A stretch of 64,000 bases of DNA from Aromatoleum petrolei. Its GTDB lineage: Bacteria > Pseudomonadota > Gammaproteobacteria > Burkholderiales > Rhodocyclaceae. A model generated the notes under the pieces. The model saw nothing but the letters and a program-made list of their open reading frames with translations. It was not told where the DNA came from and did not search any database. Each line of letters begins with the position of its first letter. Within the stretch, counting starts at the first letter, position 1. The DNA lies in NCBI RefSeq assembly GCF_017894385.1, contig NZ_CP059560.1, forward strand, positions 2,728,001 through 2,792,000. The letters run 5' to 3'. The position numbers and the translations under genes were made by a program. Positions 27,533 through 37,241 of the stretch are shown piece after piece.

Positions 27533-28654
27533 ATGAACCCGGGGGGAACGATGCGGCTGGTGGCGCGGCGGCAAGGGCGGAGGATCGTCCATGTCGAGGT
27601 CGACAACCCCCGGCCGCAGGCCGCGCGCGTACTCGTCGGGCGGACGGTCGAGGAGGCGATCAAACTCGTTCCGACCCTCTTCAGTCTGTGCTCGCACGCG
27701 CAGCGGATCGCCGCCACGGCGGCCTGTGTCGCGGCGGGCGCCGCGCAGACGGAGCGCCCCGAGGCCTGGGCCGAGGAGCGCGAACTCGCGACCGAAATGA
27801 CGCAGGAGCACCTGTGGCGCCTGATGCTCGACTGGCCCACGCTGTTCGGCCACGCCCCGCGCCGCGACCGCTTCGCGGAACTGCACCGTCGCCTGGCGCG
27901 TCTCGTGGATGCCCGCGCAGCCTATGAATTGGGCGGAGATATCCTCGATCTGGTCGCGGTGGAATTGCTGCAGGGTTTCTTCATGGCCACGCGCGGACCG
28001 AGCAGCCTGCGCGAGTTCGTCGAGCGGGCGCGGCGCGGCGGCACCATCGGCGCGGCGCTGGGCGACCTGATCGAAATGGGCTCCTCGACCCCGAAAGAAG
28101 AGGCCGTGCCGCTCCTGCCCGTGCTGGCGGCGGGCGCGTGGGCGAACGAACTGGGCGGGGTGCCGTCGGCGGATTTCTGCGCGACGCCGACCCTCTTCGG
28201 CAAGGCGCACGAAACCGGGGTGCTGTCGCGTCACGCCGGCGAATTGATGGTGCGCGGCCTGCTCATGCATCGCCATCGCATCGCCGCGCGGCTGTTCGCG
28301 CGCGTGGTCGATCTGTCGGAATGTGCGAGCCGCCTGCGCCATCCGCTCGCGTCCGACATGGCCAAGCTGGTCGATGCGGCGCCGCTGGGCGAGCACGCCG
28401 GGCTCGCCTGCGTCGAGACCGCCCGCGGGCTGCTGATGCACGCGGTGCGCCTCGACGGCGATCGCATCGCCGAATACGCGATCGTCGCGCCGACCGAATG
28501 GAATTTCCACGCCGAAGGTCCCTTCGTGCGCGAAGGCTGCGGCTGGGAGGCGGAGTCGGACGAGGCGGCGCTGCTGCGCCTGAAGGCCCTCGCGTTGTCG
28601 CTCGACCCCTGCGTCGAGTACGAGATCGCGATCGAGGACGTGGCCGGTGCATGA
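27533..28654 (+). CDS. hupK: Hydrogenase maturation scaffold HupK/HoxV
   Basis: Start at the ATG at 27533, with GGAGAAGG upstream; 373 residues. It resembles a degenerate large subunit: the C-terminal half aligns in style with HybC (ATPTEWNFHAEGPF) and ends DPCVEYEIAIED, where one ligand-like Cys remains in place of CxxC. HupK/HoxV is thought to hold the Fe(CN)2CO unit during assembly. It overlaps hypA by eight bases. Confidence 0.85.
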   Translation: MNPGGTMRLVARRQGRRIVHVEVDNPRPQAARVLVGRTVEEAIKLVPTLFSLCSHAQRIAATAACVAAGAAQTERPEAWAEERELATEMTQEHLWRLMLDWPTLFGHAPRRDRFAELHRRLARLVDARAAYELGGDILDLVAVELLQGFFMATRGPSSLREFVERARRGGTIGAALGDLIEMGSSTPKEEAVPLLPVLAAGAWANELGGVPSADFCATPTLFGKAHETGVLSRHAGELMVRGLLMHRHRIAARLFARVVDLSECASRLRHPLASDMAKLVDAAPLGEHAGLACVETARGLLMHAVRLDGDRIAEYAIVAPTEWNFHAEGPFVREGCGWEAESDEAALLRLKALALSLDPCVEYEIAIEDVAGA

Positions 28655-28988
28655 GATGTCGCTCGCGGAGAGCATCCGCGGCATCGTCGAGGACGCCGCG
28701 CAGGCGCAGGGCGCCGCGCGCGTGAAGACCGTCGTGCTGGAGATCGGGGAGCTGTCGTCGGTGGAGATCGAGGCGCTGCGCTTCTGCCTCGACGTCGTGC
28801 TGAGCGATTCGCTGGCGGACGGCGCGGCGATCGAGATCGAGGCCGTCCCCGGCGTCGGCTGGTGCCTCGCGTGCGACCGCAGCGTGCCGCTCGCGCAGCG
28901 CTACGATGCCTGTCCCGAGTGCGGCGGTTACCAGGTGCGACCGACCGGCGGCACGGAGATGCGCGTGAGCGAAATCGAGGTGGAGTGA
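28647..28988 (+). CDS. hypA: Hydrogenase nickel-insertion protein HypA
   Basis: 113 residues starting MHEMSLAESI, with the nickel-binding His2. Zinc ligands are two CxxC pairs (C73/C76 and C89/C92). It hands nickel to the large subunit with HypB. The gene overlaps hupK and is separated from hypB by a 180-base gap containing a dispersed repeat. Confidence 0.95.
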   Translation: MHEMSLAESIRGIVEDAAQAQGAARVKTVVLEIGELSSVEIEALRFCLDVVLSDSLADGAAIEIEAVPGVGWCLACDRSVPLAQRYDACPECGGYQVRPTGGTEMRVSEIEVE

Positions 28989-29028
28989 GGCGAAGATGCC
29001 GTCGAATATTCCTGGCGGCAAACGCAGT

Positions 29029-29112
29029 CGTTCGCCCTGGGCTTGTCGGAGGGTGGCGGCAGGGATTCGACAGGCCTGGCCTGTGGAAGGTCGAAGGGCT
29101 GAGCCCGAACGG
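29029..29112. repeat. Dispersed inverted repeat between hypA and hypB
   Basis: The left arm begins CGTTCGCCCTGGGC and the right arm ends GAGCCCGAACGG. The central part contains further short dyads around GACAGGCCTGGCCTG. It is the same family as 15692-15753 and interrupts an otherwise nearly gapless gene block. Confidence 0.6.
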
Positions 29113-29168
29113 TATCGAGTTGCAGCAGGCCGTGGAATGGGGGCTTGCGAACGAGTTGGAGCAAGGTG

Positions 29169-30089
29169 ATGTGTACGGTGTGCGGTTGTGGTTCGGGCGA
29201 AGTGAGTATCGGTGGCGCGGGGTGGTCCAGGGGCGCGCGTGCGAAGGGCGGGGCGACGCGCGGGTGGAAGGTCGCGGCACCCGCGCACGCGCATGAACAG
29301 GCCAACGAACCCGCCGCGGAGGCCGCCGCCGACGACGCGCACATCCATCCCGCCCATCACCACCTGCACTTCGGTGCCGGCGCGGCCCACGCGCACGCGC
29401 CCGGCCTCACGCAGTCACAGATGGTGAAAATCGAGCGCGACATCCTAGGCAAGAACGACGCCCGCGCCGACGAAAACCGCCGCACCCTCGCCGCGCGCGG
29501 CATTTTCGCGCTGAACCTCGTCTCCAGTCCCGGCTCCGGCAAGACGACGCTGCTCGTGCGCACGCTCACCGAACTCGCCGGGCGCGTGCCGGCAGCGGTC
29601 ATCGAAGGCGACCAGCAAACCGAATTCGACGCCGAACGCATCCGCGCGACCGGCGTGCCGGCGCTGCAGATCAACACCGGCAAGGGCTGCCACCTCGACG
29701 CCGACATGGTCGGCCGCGCACTCGCACAGATGGACCTCGCCGACGACAGCCTGCTGCTGATCGAGAACGTCGGCAACCTCGTGTGCCCGGCGGCCTTCGA
29801 TCTGGGCGAGGCGCACAAGGTCGCGATCCTGTCGGTGACCGAGGGCGAGGACAAGCCGCTCAAGTACCCCGACATGTTCGCCGCCGCTGACCTGATGCTG
29901 CTCAACAAGGTCGACCTGCTGCCGTATCTCGCTTTCGACGTCGAGCGCGCGATCGGCTACGCGCGTCGCGTGAATCCCGCGATCGAGGTGATCCGCAGCT
30001 CCTCGACGAACGGGGAGGGCATTTCGCAGTGGCTCGCGTGGCTCGAGCGCGGCATGGCGAAGGCGCGCGTGGCCCGGCAGCGGGCCTGA
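29169..30089 (+). CDS. hypB: Hydrogenase nickel GTPase HypB
   Basis: Start at the ATG at 29169 (MCTVCGCG), which preserves the N-terminal CxxCxC high-affinity nickel site (C2, C5, C7). Length 306. A histidine-rich nickel store lies at residues ~40-78 ([13 protein letters not shown]), and a SIMIBI GTPase domain follows with P-loop SSPGSGKTT (119-127) and [12 protein letters not shown] near residue 225. It inserts nickel with HypA. Residues ~14-38 are Gly/Arg-rich and unusual. Confidence 0.93.
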   Translation: MCTVCGCGSGEVSIGGAGWSRGARAKGGATRGWKVAAPAHAHEQANEPAAEAAADDAHIHPAHHHLHFGAGAAHAHAPGLTQSQMVKIERDILGKNDARADENRRTLAARGIFALNLVSSPGSGKTTLLVRTLTELAGRVPAAVIEGDQQTEFDAERIRATGVPALQINTGKGCHLDADMVGRALAQMDLADDSLLLIENVGNLVCPAAFDLGEAHKVAILSVTEGEDKPLKYPDMFAAADLMLLNKVDLLPYLAFDVERAIGYARRVNPAIEVIRSSSTNGEGISQWLAWLERGMAKARVARQRA

Positions 30090-30097
30090 GTCCGTCG

Positions 30098-31234
30098 GTG
30101 AGCATCGCGCACGACGCCCCTCCGTATGCCGTGACGCTGCCGCTCGCGCCGCGCGGCCCGGCCGTGCTCGCATTCGGCGCCTGGTACAAGAACGCGCTGT
30201 GCCTGGCTGCCGAGGGCGAGGGCCGGCTCGGCGCGACGGTCGGCGACCTCGACACGCCCGAGGCCTGTCACGACATGGACGCCTGGGCCGAGGCGATGCT
30301 CGCCCATCGCACGCCCGCCGCCGTCGCCCACGACCTGCACCCGGACTTCCACTCCAGCCGCCGCGCGGTCGAGCTGGCCGAGCGCCTCGGGGTGCCGGCC
30401 ATCGCCGTGCAGCACCACCACGCCCACGTCGCCGCGGTGCTGGCGGAGCACGAGCATCCCGGCCCGGCGCTGGGCCTCGCGCTCGACGGCGTCGGCCTCG
30501 GCACGGACGGCACGGCCTGGGGTGGCGAGCTGCTGCGCGTCGACGGCGCGTCCTTCGAGCGCCTGGGCCATCTCGCGCCCCTGCCGCTCGCGGGCGGCGA
30601 CCGCGCGGCGCGCGAACCGTGGCGCATGGCCGCGGCCGTGCTGCACCGGGCCGGCCGCGCCGGCGAGATCGCGACCCGCTTCGCCTCCCAGCCCGCCGCG
30701 GCGATGCTCGCGCAGCTCCTCGAGCGCGAGGCCTTGTGCCCGCCGACCTCCAGCCTCGGCCGCGTGTTCGACGCCACCGCGGGGCTGCTGGGCCTGTGCC
30801 CGGTGATGCGCGTCGAGGCGGAAGCCGCGATCGCGCTGGAGCGTGCGGCGGCCGAGTACCTCGACCACAACGGTGAAGCCCGGCCCGAGGCCGACGGCTG
30901 GACGACGGATGGGGCCGGGCGACTCGACCTGATGCCGCTCCTCGTCGCGCTGGCGGACGAACCGGACACGGGCCGCGGTGCCGCGCGCTTCCACGTCACG
31001 CTCGCCGCCGCGCTCGACGACTGGGTCGCACAGGCGGCGGCGCGCACCGGCCTCGACGTCGTCGCACTCTCCGGCGGCTGCCTGCACAACCGCATCCTGT
31101 CGCAACACCTGGCCGCCGGCCTGCGCGCGCGCGGCCTCACGGTGCTCGAAGCGCGGCGGCTGTCGCCCGGCGATGCCGGCCTCGCGCTGGGCCAGGCCTG
31201 GGTCGCGCTTCACCATTTGAACCAAGGACGCTGA
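30098..31234 (+). CDS. hypF: Short HypF: carbamoyltransferase domain only
   Basis: About 378 residues, only the Kae1/HypF C-terminal domain. The zinc/ATP ligands appear as HHHAHVAAVLAEH (near residue 107), LDGVGLGTDGTAWGGE and SGGCLHNRIL (near 325). The N-terminal acylphosphatase, zinc-finger and YrdC-like domains of a ~750-residue HypF are absent. No trace of them lies upstream, where hypB is intact. The Cupriavidus HypF1 is a similarly short form. Start is uncertain: GTG 30098 is preferred, GTG 30029 would overlap hypB. Confidence 0.85.
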   Translation: MSIAHDAPPYAVTLPLAPRGPAVLAFGAWYKNALCLAAEGEGRLGATVGDLDTPEACHDMDAWAEAMLAHRTPAAVAHDLHPDFHSSRRAVELAERLGVPAIAVQHHHAHVAAVLAEHEHPGPALGLALDGVGLGTDGTAWGGELLRVDGASFERLGHLAPLPLAGGDRAAREPWRMAAAVLHRAGRAGEIATRFASQPAAAMLAQLLEREALCPPTSSLGRVFDATAGLLGLCPVMRVEAEAAIALERAAAEYLDHNGEARPEADGWTTDGAGRLDLMPLLVALADEPDTGRGAARFHVTLAAALDDWVAQAAARTGLDVVALSGGCLHNRILSQHLAAGLRARGLTVLEARRLSPGDAGLALGQAWVALHHLNQGR

Positions 31235-31237
31235 CGC

Positions 31238-31495
31238 ATGTGCCTCGCCATCCCCGCCCGCATCGTCGAACTGTTGCCCGGTGACGCCTGCCGCGTCGAC
31301 CTCGGCGGCGTGCGCAAGGAGATCTCGCTCGCGCTGGTCGATGGCGCCCAAGTCGGCGACTACGTGATCGTCCATGTCGGCTACGCGCTGTCGAAGCTGG
31401 ATGAGGAGGAGGCCGAACAGACCCTCGCGCTCTTCGCCGAAGCCGGCCTCACAGGCTCCTCTCTCGCCGCCGCGGCCGACGAAGGGGCGGCATGA
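31238..31495 (+). CDS. hypC: Hydrogenase assembly chaperone HypC
   Basis: 85 residues starting [16 protein letters not shown], with the catalytic Cys2 and the typical HypC beta-barrel sequence [29 protein letters not shown] given as a landmark in part. It carries the Fe(CN)2CO unit with HypD and delivers it to the large subunit. It begins three bases after hypF and overlaps hypD by four. Confidence 0.95.
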   Translation: MCLAIPARIVELLPGDACRVDLGGVRKEISLALVDGAQVGDYVIVHVGYALSKLDEEEAEQTLALFAEAGLTGSSLAAAADEGAA

Positions 31496-32643
31496 AATAC
31501 GTCGACGAATTCCGCGACGGCACGCTCGCGCGCAAGCTCGCCGACGCCATCGCCCGCGAGGCCGACCCCGCGCGCAACTACGCCTTCATGGAATTCTGCG
31601 GCGGCCACACCCACGCGATCTCGCGCTACGGCGTCACCGATCTGTTGCCCGCCAACGTGCGCATGATCCACGGACCCGGCTGTCCGGTGTGCGTGCTGCC
31701 CATCGGCCGTATCGACATGGCGATCCGCCTCGCCCTGTCGCACCCGGACGTGACGATCTGCACCTACGGCGACTGCCTGCGCGTGCCGGCCTCGGACGGC
31801 CTGTCGTTGCTGAAGGCGAAGGCGCGCGGCGCGGACATCCGCATGGTGTATTCGGCCGCCGACGCGCTCGCGCTCGCGCAGAAGATGCCCGAACGCGAAG
31901 TCGTGTTCTTCGCGATCGGCTTCGAGACCACCACGCCGCCCACCGCGCTGGTGCTGAGCCAGGCGCAGGCGCTGGGGCTCGCCAACTTCAGCGTGCTGTG
32001 CAACCACGTGCTGACGCCGTCGGCGATCCTCACGATCCTCGAATCGCCCGAAGTGCGCGAGCTCGGCACCGTGCCGCTTGACGGCTTCATCGGCCCGGCC
32101 CACGTGTCGACGATCATCGGCAGCCGCCCCTACGCCTTCTTCGCCGAGGAATACCGCAAGCCGGTCGTGATCGCCGGCTTCGAGCCGCTCGACGTGATGC
32201 AGGCGATCCGCATGCTGATCCGGCAGGTGAACGACGGCCGCGCCGAGGTCGAGAACGAATTCACGCGCGCGGTGAGCGAGGAGGGCAACCTCAAGGCGCA
32301 GGGGCTGGTGTCCGAAGTCTTCGAGCTGCGGCGCAGCTTCGAATGGCGCGGCCTGCGCGAAGTGCCGTACTCGGCGCTGAAGATCCGTGCGCCCTTCGCT
32401 GCGTGGGACGCCGAGGCGAAATTCGGCCTCGAATTCGTCTCCGTGCCCGACAACCGCGCCTGCGAGTGCGGTGCCATCCTGCGCGGCGTGAAGACGCCCA
32501 TCGACTGCAAGCTGTTCGGCACCGTATGCACACCCGAGAACCCCATGGGCTCGTGCATGGTGTCGTCCGAAGGCGCCTGCGCGGCGCATTACAACTACGG
32601 GCGCTTCCGGGACATCCCGGTCGTCGCCGGGACCGCCTCATGA
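31492..32643 (+). CDS. hypD: Fe-(CN)2CO assembly protein HypD
   Basis: 383 residues. Conserved motifs: [16 protein letters not shown] (near residue 35), [12 protein letters not shown] (near 60) and [10 protein letters not shown] (near 140). The C-terminal [4Fe-4S] ligand cysteines are [29 protein letters not shown]. It is the scaffold for cyanide and CO attachment to iron, working with HypC, HypE and HypF. Overlaps with both neighbours indicate tight coupling. Confidence 0.95.
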   Translation: MKYVDEFRDGTLARKLADAIAREADPARNYAFMEFCGGHTHAISRYGVTDLLPANVRMIHGPGCPVCVLPIGRIDMAIRLALSHPDVTICTYGDCLRVPASDGLSLLKAKARGADIRMVYSAADALALAQKMPEREVVFFAIGFETTTPPTALVLSQAQALGLANFSVLCNHVLTPSAILTILESPEVRELGTVPLDGFIGPAHVSTIIGSRPYAFFAEEYRKPVVIAGFEPLDVMQAIRMLIRQVNDGRAEVENEFTRAVSEEGNLKAQGLVSEVFELRRSFEWRGLREVPYSALKIRAPFAAWDAEAKFGLEFVSVPDNRACECGAILRGVKTPIDCKLFGTVCTPENPMGSCMVSSEGACAAHYNYGRFRDIPVVAGTAS

Positions 32644-33704
32644 GCCTCGCCGGAACGATCAAGAAGGGCTACGTGCGCCCGCTGGACCTCAAGCACGGAC
32701 GCGTCGACATGGGGCACGGCGCCGGCGGGCGCGCGATGGCGCAGCTGATCTCCGAACTCTTCGCCGCGGCCTTCGCCAACGAACATCTCGACCGCGGCGA
32801 CGACGCAGCCGTGCTGCCGGCGCCCGCCCCCGGCGAACGCCTCGTCGTCGCGACCGACGCGCACGTCGTCAGCCCGCTATTCTTCCCCGGCGGCGACATC
32901 GGCTGCCTGTCGGTGCACGGCACGATCAACGACCTCGCCGTGATGGGCGCGCGCCCGCTCTATCTCGCCGCGAGCTTCATCCTCGAGGAAGGCTTCCCGC
33001 TCGCCAACCTCGCGCGCATCGTGCAGTCGATGGCGCACGCGTCGCGCGAGGCGGGCGTGCCCGTCGTCACCGGCGACACCAAGGTCGTCGAACAGGGCAA
33101 GGGCGACGGCGCCTTCATCACCACGACCGGCGTCGGCGCGCTGCCGCACGGGCGCGACATCGGCGGAGCGAACGCGCGGGCGGGCGACGCCATCCTCGTC
33201 TCCGGCACCCTCGGCGACCACGGCATGGCGATCATGGCGCAGCGTGAGTCGCTCGCCTTCGACTCCGAGATCGCCTCCGACACCGCTGCGCTGCATGGCC
33301 TCGTCGCCGCGATGCTCGACGCCGTGCCTGCGATCCGCGTGCTGCGCGACCCGACCCGCGGCGGCCTCGCGACCACCCTCAACGAGATCGCCACCCAGTC
33401 CAGCGTCGGCATGGAGCTCGACGAAGCCGCGATCCCCGTCCAGCCCCAGGTCGCCGCCGCGTGCGAACTCCTGGGCCTCGACCCGCTATACGTCGCCAAC
33501 GAAGGCAAGCTGATCGCGATCTGCGCACAGGAAGATGCCGAGCGCCTGCTCGCCGCGATGCGCGCCCATCCGCTGGGCGAACGCGCCGCGCACATCGGCA
33601 CCGTCACCGCCGACCCCAACGCCTTCGTGCAGATCCGCACGTCCTTCGGCGGCCGGCGCATGGTGGATTGGCTGTCGGGCGAGCAATTGCCGCGTATCTG
33701 CTGA
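32640..33704 (+). CDS. hypE: Carbamoyl dehydratase HypE
   Basis: 354 residues of the PurM-like ATP-binding family, with GHGAGGRAM (near residue 25) and GDTKVVEQGKGDG. It ends PRIC, the conserved C-terminus whose cysteine accepts carbamoyl from HypF and is dehydrated to thiocyanate, the cyanide source. The ATG overlaps the hypD stop. Confidence 0.96.
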   Translation: MSLAGTIKKGYVRPLDLKHGRVDMGHGAGGRAMAQLISELFAAAFANEHLDRGDDAAVLPAPAPGERLVVATDAHVVSPLFFPGGDIGCLSVHGTINDLAVMGARPLYLAASFILEEGFPLANLARIVQSMAHASREAGVPVVTGDTKVVEQGKGDGAFITTTGVGALPHGRDIGGANARAGDAILVSGTLGDHGMAIMAQRESLAFDSEIASDTAALHGLVAAMLDAVPAIRVLRDPTRGGLATTLNEIATQSSVGMELDEAAIPVQPQVAAACELLGLDPLYVANEGKLIAICAQEDAERLLAAMRAHPLGERAAHIGTVTADPNAFVQIRTSFGGRRMVDWLSGEQLPRIC

Positions 33705-33712
33705 GAGCCGCG

Positions 33713-35626
33713 ATGCGCATCCTCCTCCTCACCCACAGCTTCAACAGCCTCACGCAGCGCCTCTTCGCCGAGTTGACGGCCGACGGCCACGCACTCTCCG
33801 TCGAGTTCGACATCGCCGACCGCGTCGCCGAGGAAGCCGTCGCGCTGTTCCGCCCCGACCTGATCCTCGCGCCCTTCCTCAAGCGCGCCGTGCCCGAATC
33901 GATCTGGTCGCGCCACCTCACGCTGATCGTGCATCCCGGCATCGTCGGCGACCGCGGCCCCTCGGCGCTCGACTGGGCGATCACGAACGGGGAGACGGAG
34001 TGGGGCGTCACGGTGCTGCAAGCCGAAGCCGCGATGGACGCCGGCCCGGTGTGGGCGAGCGTCGGTTTCCCGATGCGCGACGCGACGAAGGCCAGCCTCT
34101 ACCGCAACGAAGTCACCGCCGCAGCGCTGCAGGCGGTCCGCGCCGCCATCGAAAAGGTACCCGACTGGCGCGCCGGCACTTGGTCGCCGACCCCGCTCGC
34201 ACAAATCCTCGACAATGCAGAAAGCGCCGTAAACCAAAACGCCCAAGACAACGAAACGCTACCCAGCCCTGCACTCCGCAGCCCCCTCCGGGCGCTGTCT
34301 CGTGCTGAGGCGTCCGCCACGCGTCCAACGAAGCGCGAGACAGCGCCCGGAGGGGGCGGTTCAGCACCCCGATACGCGCCCGTCGGCATCGAACGCCCGC
34401 TGATGAAGCAGTCCGACCGAAAGATCGACTGGCCTAACGACAGCACCCACACGATCCTGCAAAAACTCCGCGCCGCCGACGGCTTCCCCGGCGTCGCGGA
34501 CGCGCTGTTCGGCATCCCCTGCCACCTCTTCGACGCCCACCCCGCCACGCCCGCCGAACTTCGCCCCGCAGAACCCGGCGCAATCACCGCCCGCCGCGAC
34601 GGCGCCCTCCTGCGCGCTACGAGCGACGGCGCCGTCTGGATCGGCCACGTCAAACGTGCCGACCACGACCACCCCTTCAAGCTTCCCGCGACCGTCGCCT
34701 TCGCCGCCGAATCCGCCGCGTTGCCCGAGCTTGCGATCCCCCTGATGCGCGACGCCACCGACCCCCGCTGGAGCGAACTGCGTTACCGCGAAAGCGCCGA
34801 CGGCACGACCGGCTTCCTCGCCTTCGACTTCTACAACGGCGCGATGGCCACCGACCAATGCCAGCGCCTCACGGCCGCGATTCGATTCGCCGCGACCCGC
34901 CCGACCCGCGTCCTCGTCCTCGAAGGCGGGCGCGATTTCTGGTCCAACGGCATCCACCTCAACCGCATCGAAGCCGCCGCTTCGCCCGCGGACGAATCCT
35001 GGGCCAACATCAACGCGATGAATGACGTCTGCCTCGCGCTGCTCACGCTCACCGACCGCCTCACCGTCGCCGCATTGCGCGGCAACGCCGGGGCAGGGGG
35101 CTGCTTCCTCGCGCTCGCCGATTTTGTGTGGGCGCGCGACGGCATCATCCTCAACCCGCACTACAAGAACATGGGCAACCTGTTCGGCTCCGAATACTGG
35201 ACCTACCTGCTGCCGCGCCGCGTCGGGATGGAGGTCGGGCGGCAGATCATGGCCAACCGCCTGCCGCTCCTCGCACGTGACGCAAGGGCACTCGGCCTCG
35301 TCGACGCCACTTTCAGCGCCGACCTGCCGACCTTCGAAACCGAAGTCGCGCGCCACGCCGCCGCCCTCGCCGCCGATCCCGCGCTCGAAGCCCGCATCGC
35401 CGCAAAGGCCGCCCGCCGCGCCGCCGACGAAGCCGAAAAACCCCTCGCCGCCTACCGCGAGGAGGAACTCGCCGCGATGCGCCGCAACTTCTACGGCTTC
35501 GACCCCAGCTATCACGTCGCGCGCTACCATTTCGTGATGAAAAGCCCGCAATCCTGGACCCCGCGCCACCTCGCCCGCCACCGCGACCTCGGCTGGCGTG
35601 TGCCCGGAGAGGCCGAAGCCGCATGA
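33713..35626 (+). CDS. hypX: HypX: CO-ligand synthesis protein with in-frame repeat insertion
   Basis: 637 residues, roughly 30-40 longer than I expect for HypX. The N-terminal formyl-transferase domain (1-~180) has LTLIVHPGIVGDRGPSALDWAI. A linker follows, then a second formyl-transferase-like piece with MKQSDRKIDW and ADGFPGV. The C-terminal half is a crotonase-fold domain (~380-560, with NAGAGGCFLALADFV). HypX makes CO for the active site from formyl-tetrahydrofolate under air. Residues ~190-215 are encoded by a palindromic repeat that preserves the frame. Confidence 0.9.
   Translation: MRILLLTHSFNSLTQRLFAELTADGHALSVEFDIADRVAEEAVALFRPDLILAPFLKRAVPESIWSRHLTLIVHPGIVGDRGPSALDWAITNGETEWGVTVLQAEAAMDAGPVWASVGFPMRDATKASLYRNEVTAAALQAVRAAIEKVPDWRAGTWSPTPLAQILDNAESAVNQNAQDNETLPSPALRSPLRALSRAEASATRPTKRETAPGGGGSAPRYAPVGIERPLMKQSDRKIDWPNDSTHTILQKLRAADGFPGVADALFGIPCHLFDAHPATPAELRPAEPGAITARRDGALLRATSDGAVWIGHVKRADHDHPFKLPATVAFAAESAALPELAIPLMRDATDPRWSELRYRESADGTTGFLAFDFYNGAMATDQCQRLTAAIRFAATRPTRVLVLEGGRDFWSNGIHLNRIEAAASPADESWANINAMNDVCLALLTLTDRLTVAALRGNAGAGGCFLALADFVWARDGIILNPHYKNMGNLFGSEYWTYLLPRRVGMEVGRQIMANRLPLLARDARALGLVDATFSADLPTFETEVARHAAALAADPALEARIAAKAARRAADEAEKPLAAYREEELAAMRRNFYGFDPSYHVARYHFVMKSPQSWTPRHLARHRDLGWRVPGEAEAA
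34281..34357. repeat. Palindromic repeat inside hypX
   Basis: A perfect 22-bp inverted repeat (34281-34302 with 34336-34357; arms begin GCCCCCTCCGGG) encloses a 33-base loop containing GAGGCGTCCGCCACGCG. The loop is nearly identical to that of the element at 37136-37211. The element adds about 26 codons and has no stop in the hypX frame. Confidence 0.85.
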
Positions 35627-37083
35627 GCAGAACGCTGCCCACCGTCCCCCTGCCGTCGGTCCTGATCGTCGACGACGAGGTCCGCTCGCAGGAATCCCTG
35701 CGCCGCACCCTCGACGAGGACTTCGACGTCTTCACCGCTTCGTCGGCCGACGAAGCGCTCGCGATCCTCGAACGCGAGTGGATCCAGATCGTGCTGTGCG
35801 ACCAGCGCATGCCCGGCACCTCCGGCGTCCAGCTCCTGCGCCAGGTGCGCGAGCGCTGGCCCGACGCCGTGCGCATCATCATCTCCGGCTACACCGACTC
35901 GGAAGACATCATCGCCGGCATCAACGACGGCGGCATCTACCAGTACCTGCTCAAACCCTGGCAGCCCGAACAGCTCCTGCTCACGCTGCGCGGCGCGGCC
36001 GACATGTACCGCCTGCAGCGCGAGAACCAGCGCCTCTCGCTCGACCTCAAGGTCGCGAGCCCCGTGCTGCGCCAGCGCGTCGCCGGCAAGAAGGACACCG
36101 CCCGTCGCCGCTTCGGCGCCGACGCCTTGCTGCGCGCCCCCGACTCGCCGATGAACGCCCTGTGCGCGCTCGTCGCCAAGGTCGCCGACTTCGACATCCC
36201 GGTGCTGCTCACCGGCGAATCCGGCACCGGCAAGGAGTTGCTGGCCCGCGCGCTGCACTACGGCAGCAGCCGCAGCGAACAGGCCTTCGTCGTCGAAAAC
36301 TGCGGTGCCGTGCCCGACACCCTGCTCGAATCCGAACTCTTCGGCGCCCGCCGCGGCGCCTTCACCGGCGCGCACGAAGACCGCGAAGGCCTCTTCCGTC
36401 AGGCCGACAACGGCTCCATCCTGCTCGACGAGATCGGCGAAACCTCCGCCGCCTTCCAGGTCAAGCTGCTGCGCGTCCTGCAGGAAGGCGAAGTCCGCCC
36501 GGTCGGCGCCGCGCGCCCGGTGGCCGTGGACGTGCGCGTCATCGCCGCGACCAACCGCGACCTCGAAGCCGACGTGCGCGAAGGGCGTTTCCGCGAAGAC
36601 CTCTACTACCGCCTCGCCGCGATCACCATCACCGTGCCGCCGCTGCGCGAACGGCGCATGGACATTCCGCTGATCGCCCAGCAATACGTCGACGGCGCCC
36701 GGCAATCTCTCGGCCGCGAGTTCGAGCCGCTCGGCGCCGACGTGCTGGCCTGCCTTCAGGCCTACCGCTGGCCCGGCAACGTGCGCGAACTGCGCAACGA
36801 AGTCCTGCGCATGATCGCGCTCTCCGACGGCCCGCGCCTCTCCGCCGCCCACCTCTCGCCGCGCGTCCTGCGCGCCGCGGAGGACCATCAGGAACCCGAG
36901 CTGCAGCTCCTGGCCGGCCTCGACGGCGACCTCAAGACGCGGCTGGAGGCGCTGGAGGCGCGCATCGTCAAGGAAAGCCTCATCCGCCACCGCTGGAACA
37001 AGACACGCGCAGCACAGGAACTCGGCCTGTCTCGCGTCGGCCTGCGCAGCAAGCTCGCAAGATACGGTCTCGAAACGAATTGA
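35623..37083 (+). CDS. hoxA: NtrC-family hydrogenase regulator HoxA (HupR)
   Basis: 486 residues. Receiver domain (12-125) with phospho-acceptor D60; AAA+ sigma-54 activation domain with Walker A GESGTGKE (198-205) and the GAFTGA loop (245-250); C-terminal Fis-like helix-turn-helix ([19 protein letters not shown]). It should activate the sigma-54 promoter upstream of hybO. In Cupriavidus and Rhodobacter the non-phosphorylated form is active. It overlaps hypX by four bases. Confidence 0.93.
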   Translation: MSRTLPTVPLPSVLIVDDEVRSQESLRRTLDEDFDVFTASSADEALAILEREWIQIVLCDQRMPGTSGVQLLRQVRERWPDAVRIIISGYTDSEDIIAGINDGGIYQYLLKPWQPEQLLLTLRGAADMYRLQRENQRLSLDLKVASPVLRQRVAGKKDTARRRFGADALLRAPDSPMNALCALVAKVADFDIPVLLTGESGTGKELLARALHYGSSRSEQAFVVENCGAVPDTLLESELFGARRGAFTGAHEDREGLFRQADNGSILLDEIGETSAAFQVKLLRVLQEGEVRPVGAARPVAVDVRVIAATNRDLEADVREGRFREDLYYRLAAITITVPPLRERRMDIPLIAQQYVDGARQSLGREFEPLGADVLACLQAYRWPGNVRELRNEVLRMIALSDGPRLSAAHLSPRVLRAAEDHQEPELQLLAGLDGDLKTRLEALEARIVKESLIRHRWNKTRAAQELGLSRVGLRSKLARYGLETN

Positions 37084-37135
37084 GCTGACATGGACGTCCG
37101 GAAGCAGCAGTCCCAGTCCCGAATCGCACGGCGTA

Positions 37136-37211
37136 GCCCCCGACGGGGTGTATTTCGTGCCGAGGCGTCCGCCACGCGCCAACGAGGCGCGGAATGCACC
37201 CCGGCGGGGGC
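37136..37211. repeat. Palindromic repeat upstream of hoxB
   Basis: An imperfect dyad (left arm GCCCCCGACGGGGTG at 37136-37150, right arm ending CACCCCGGCGGGGGC at 37197-37211) surrounds the same GAGGCGTCCGCCACGCG loop as the copy in hypX. It sits in the 158-base hoxA-hoxB gap. The arms have diverged more than the loop. Confidence 0.75.
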
Positions 37212-37241
37212 GGTTTTGGCGAACAATACGACACGCAAGCC

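Noticed and set aside
33713..35626. hypX considered a pseudogene because of the inserted palindrome
   Set aside because: The frame is continuous, both flanking domains are intact, and the insertion lies in a linker.
36305..36673. Ser/Arg-rich open frames overlapping hoxA and other GC-rich genes
   Set aside because: Composition is that of out-of-frame translation and none has a start signal; the NtrC-family frame explains the region.
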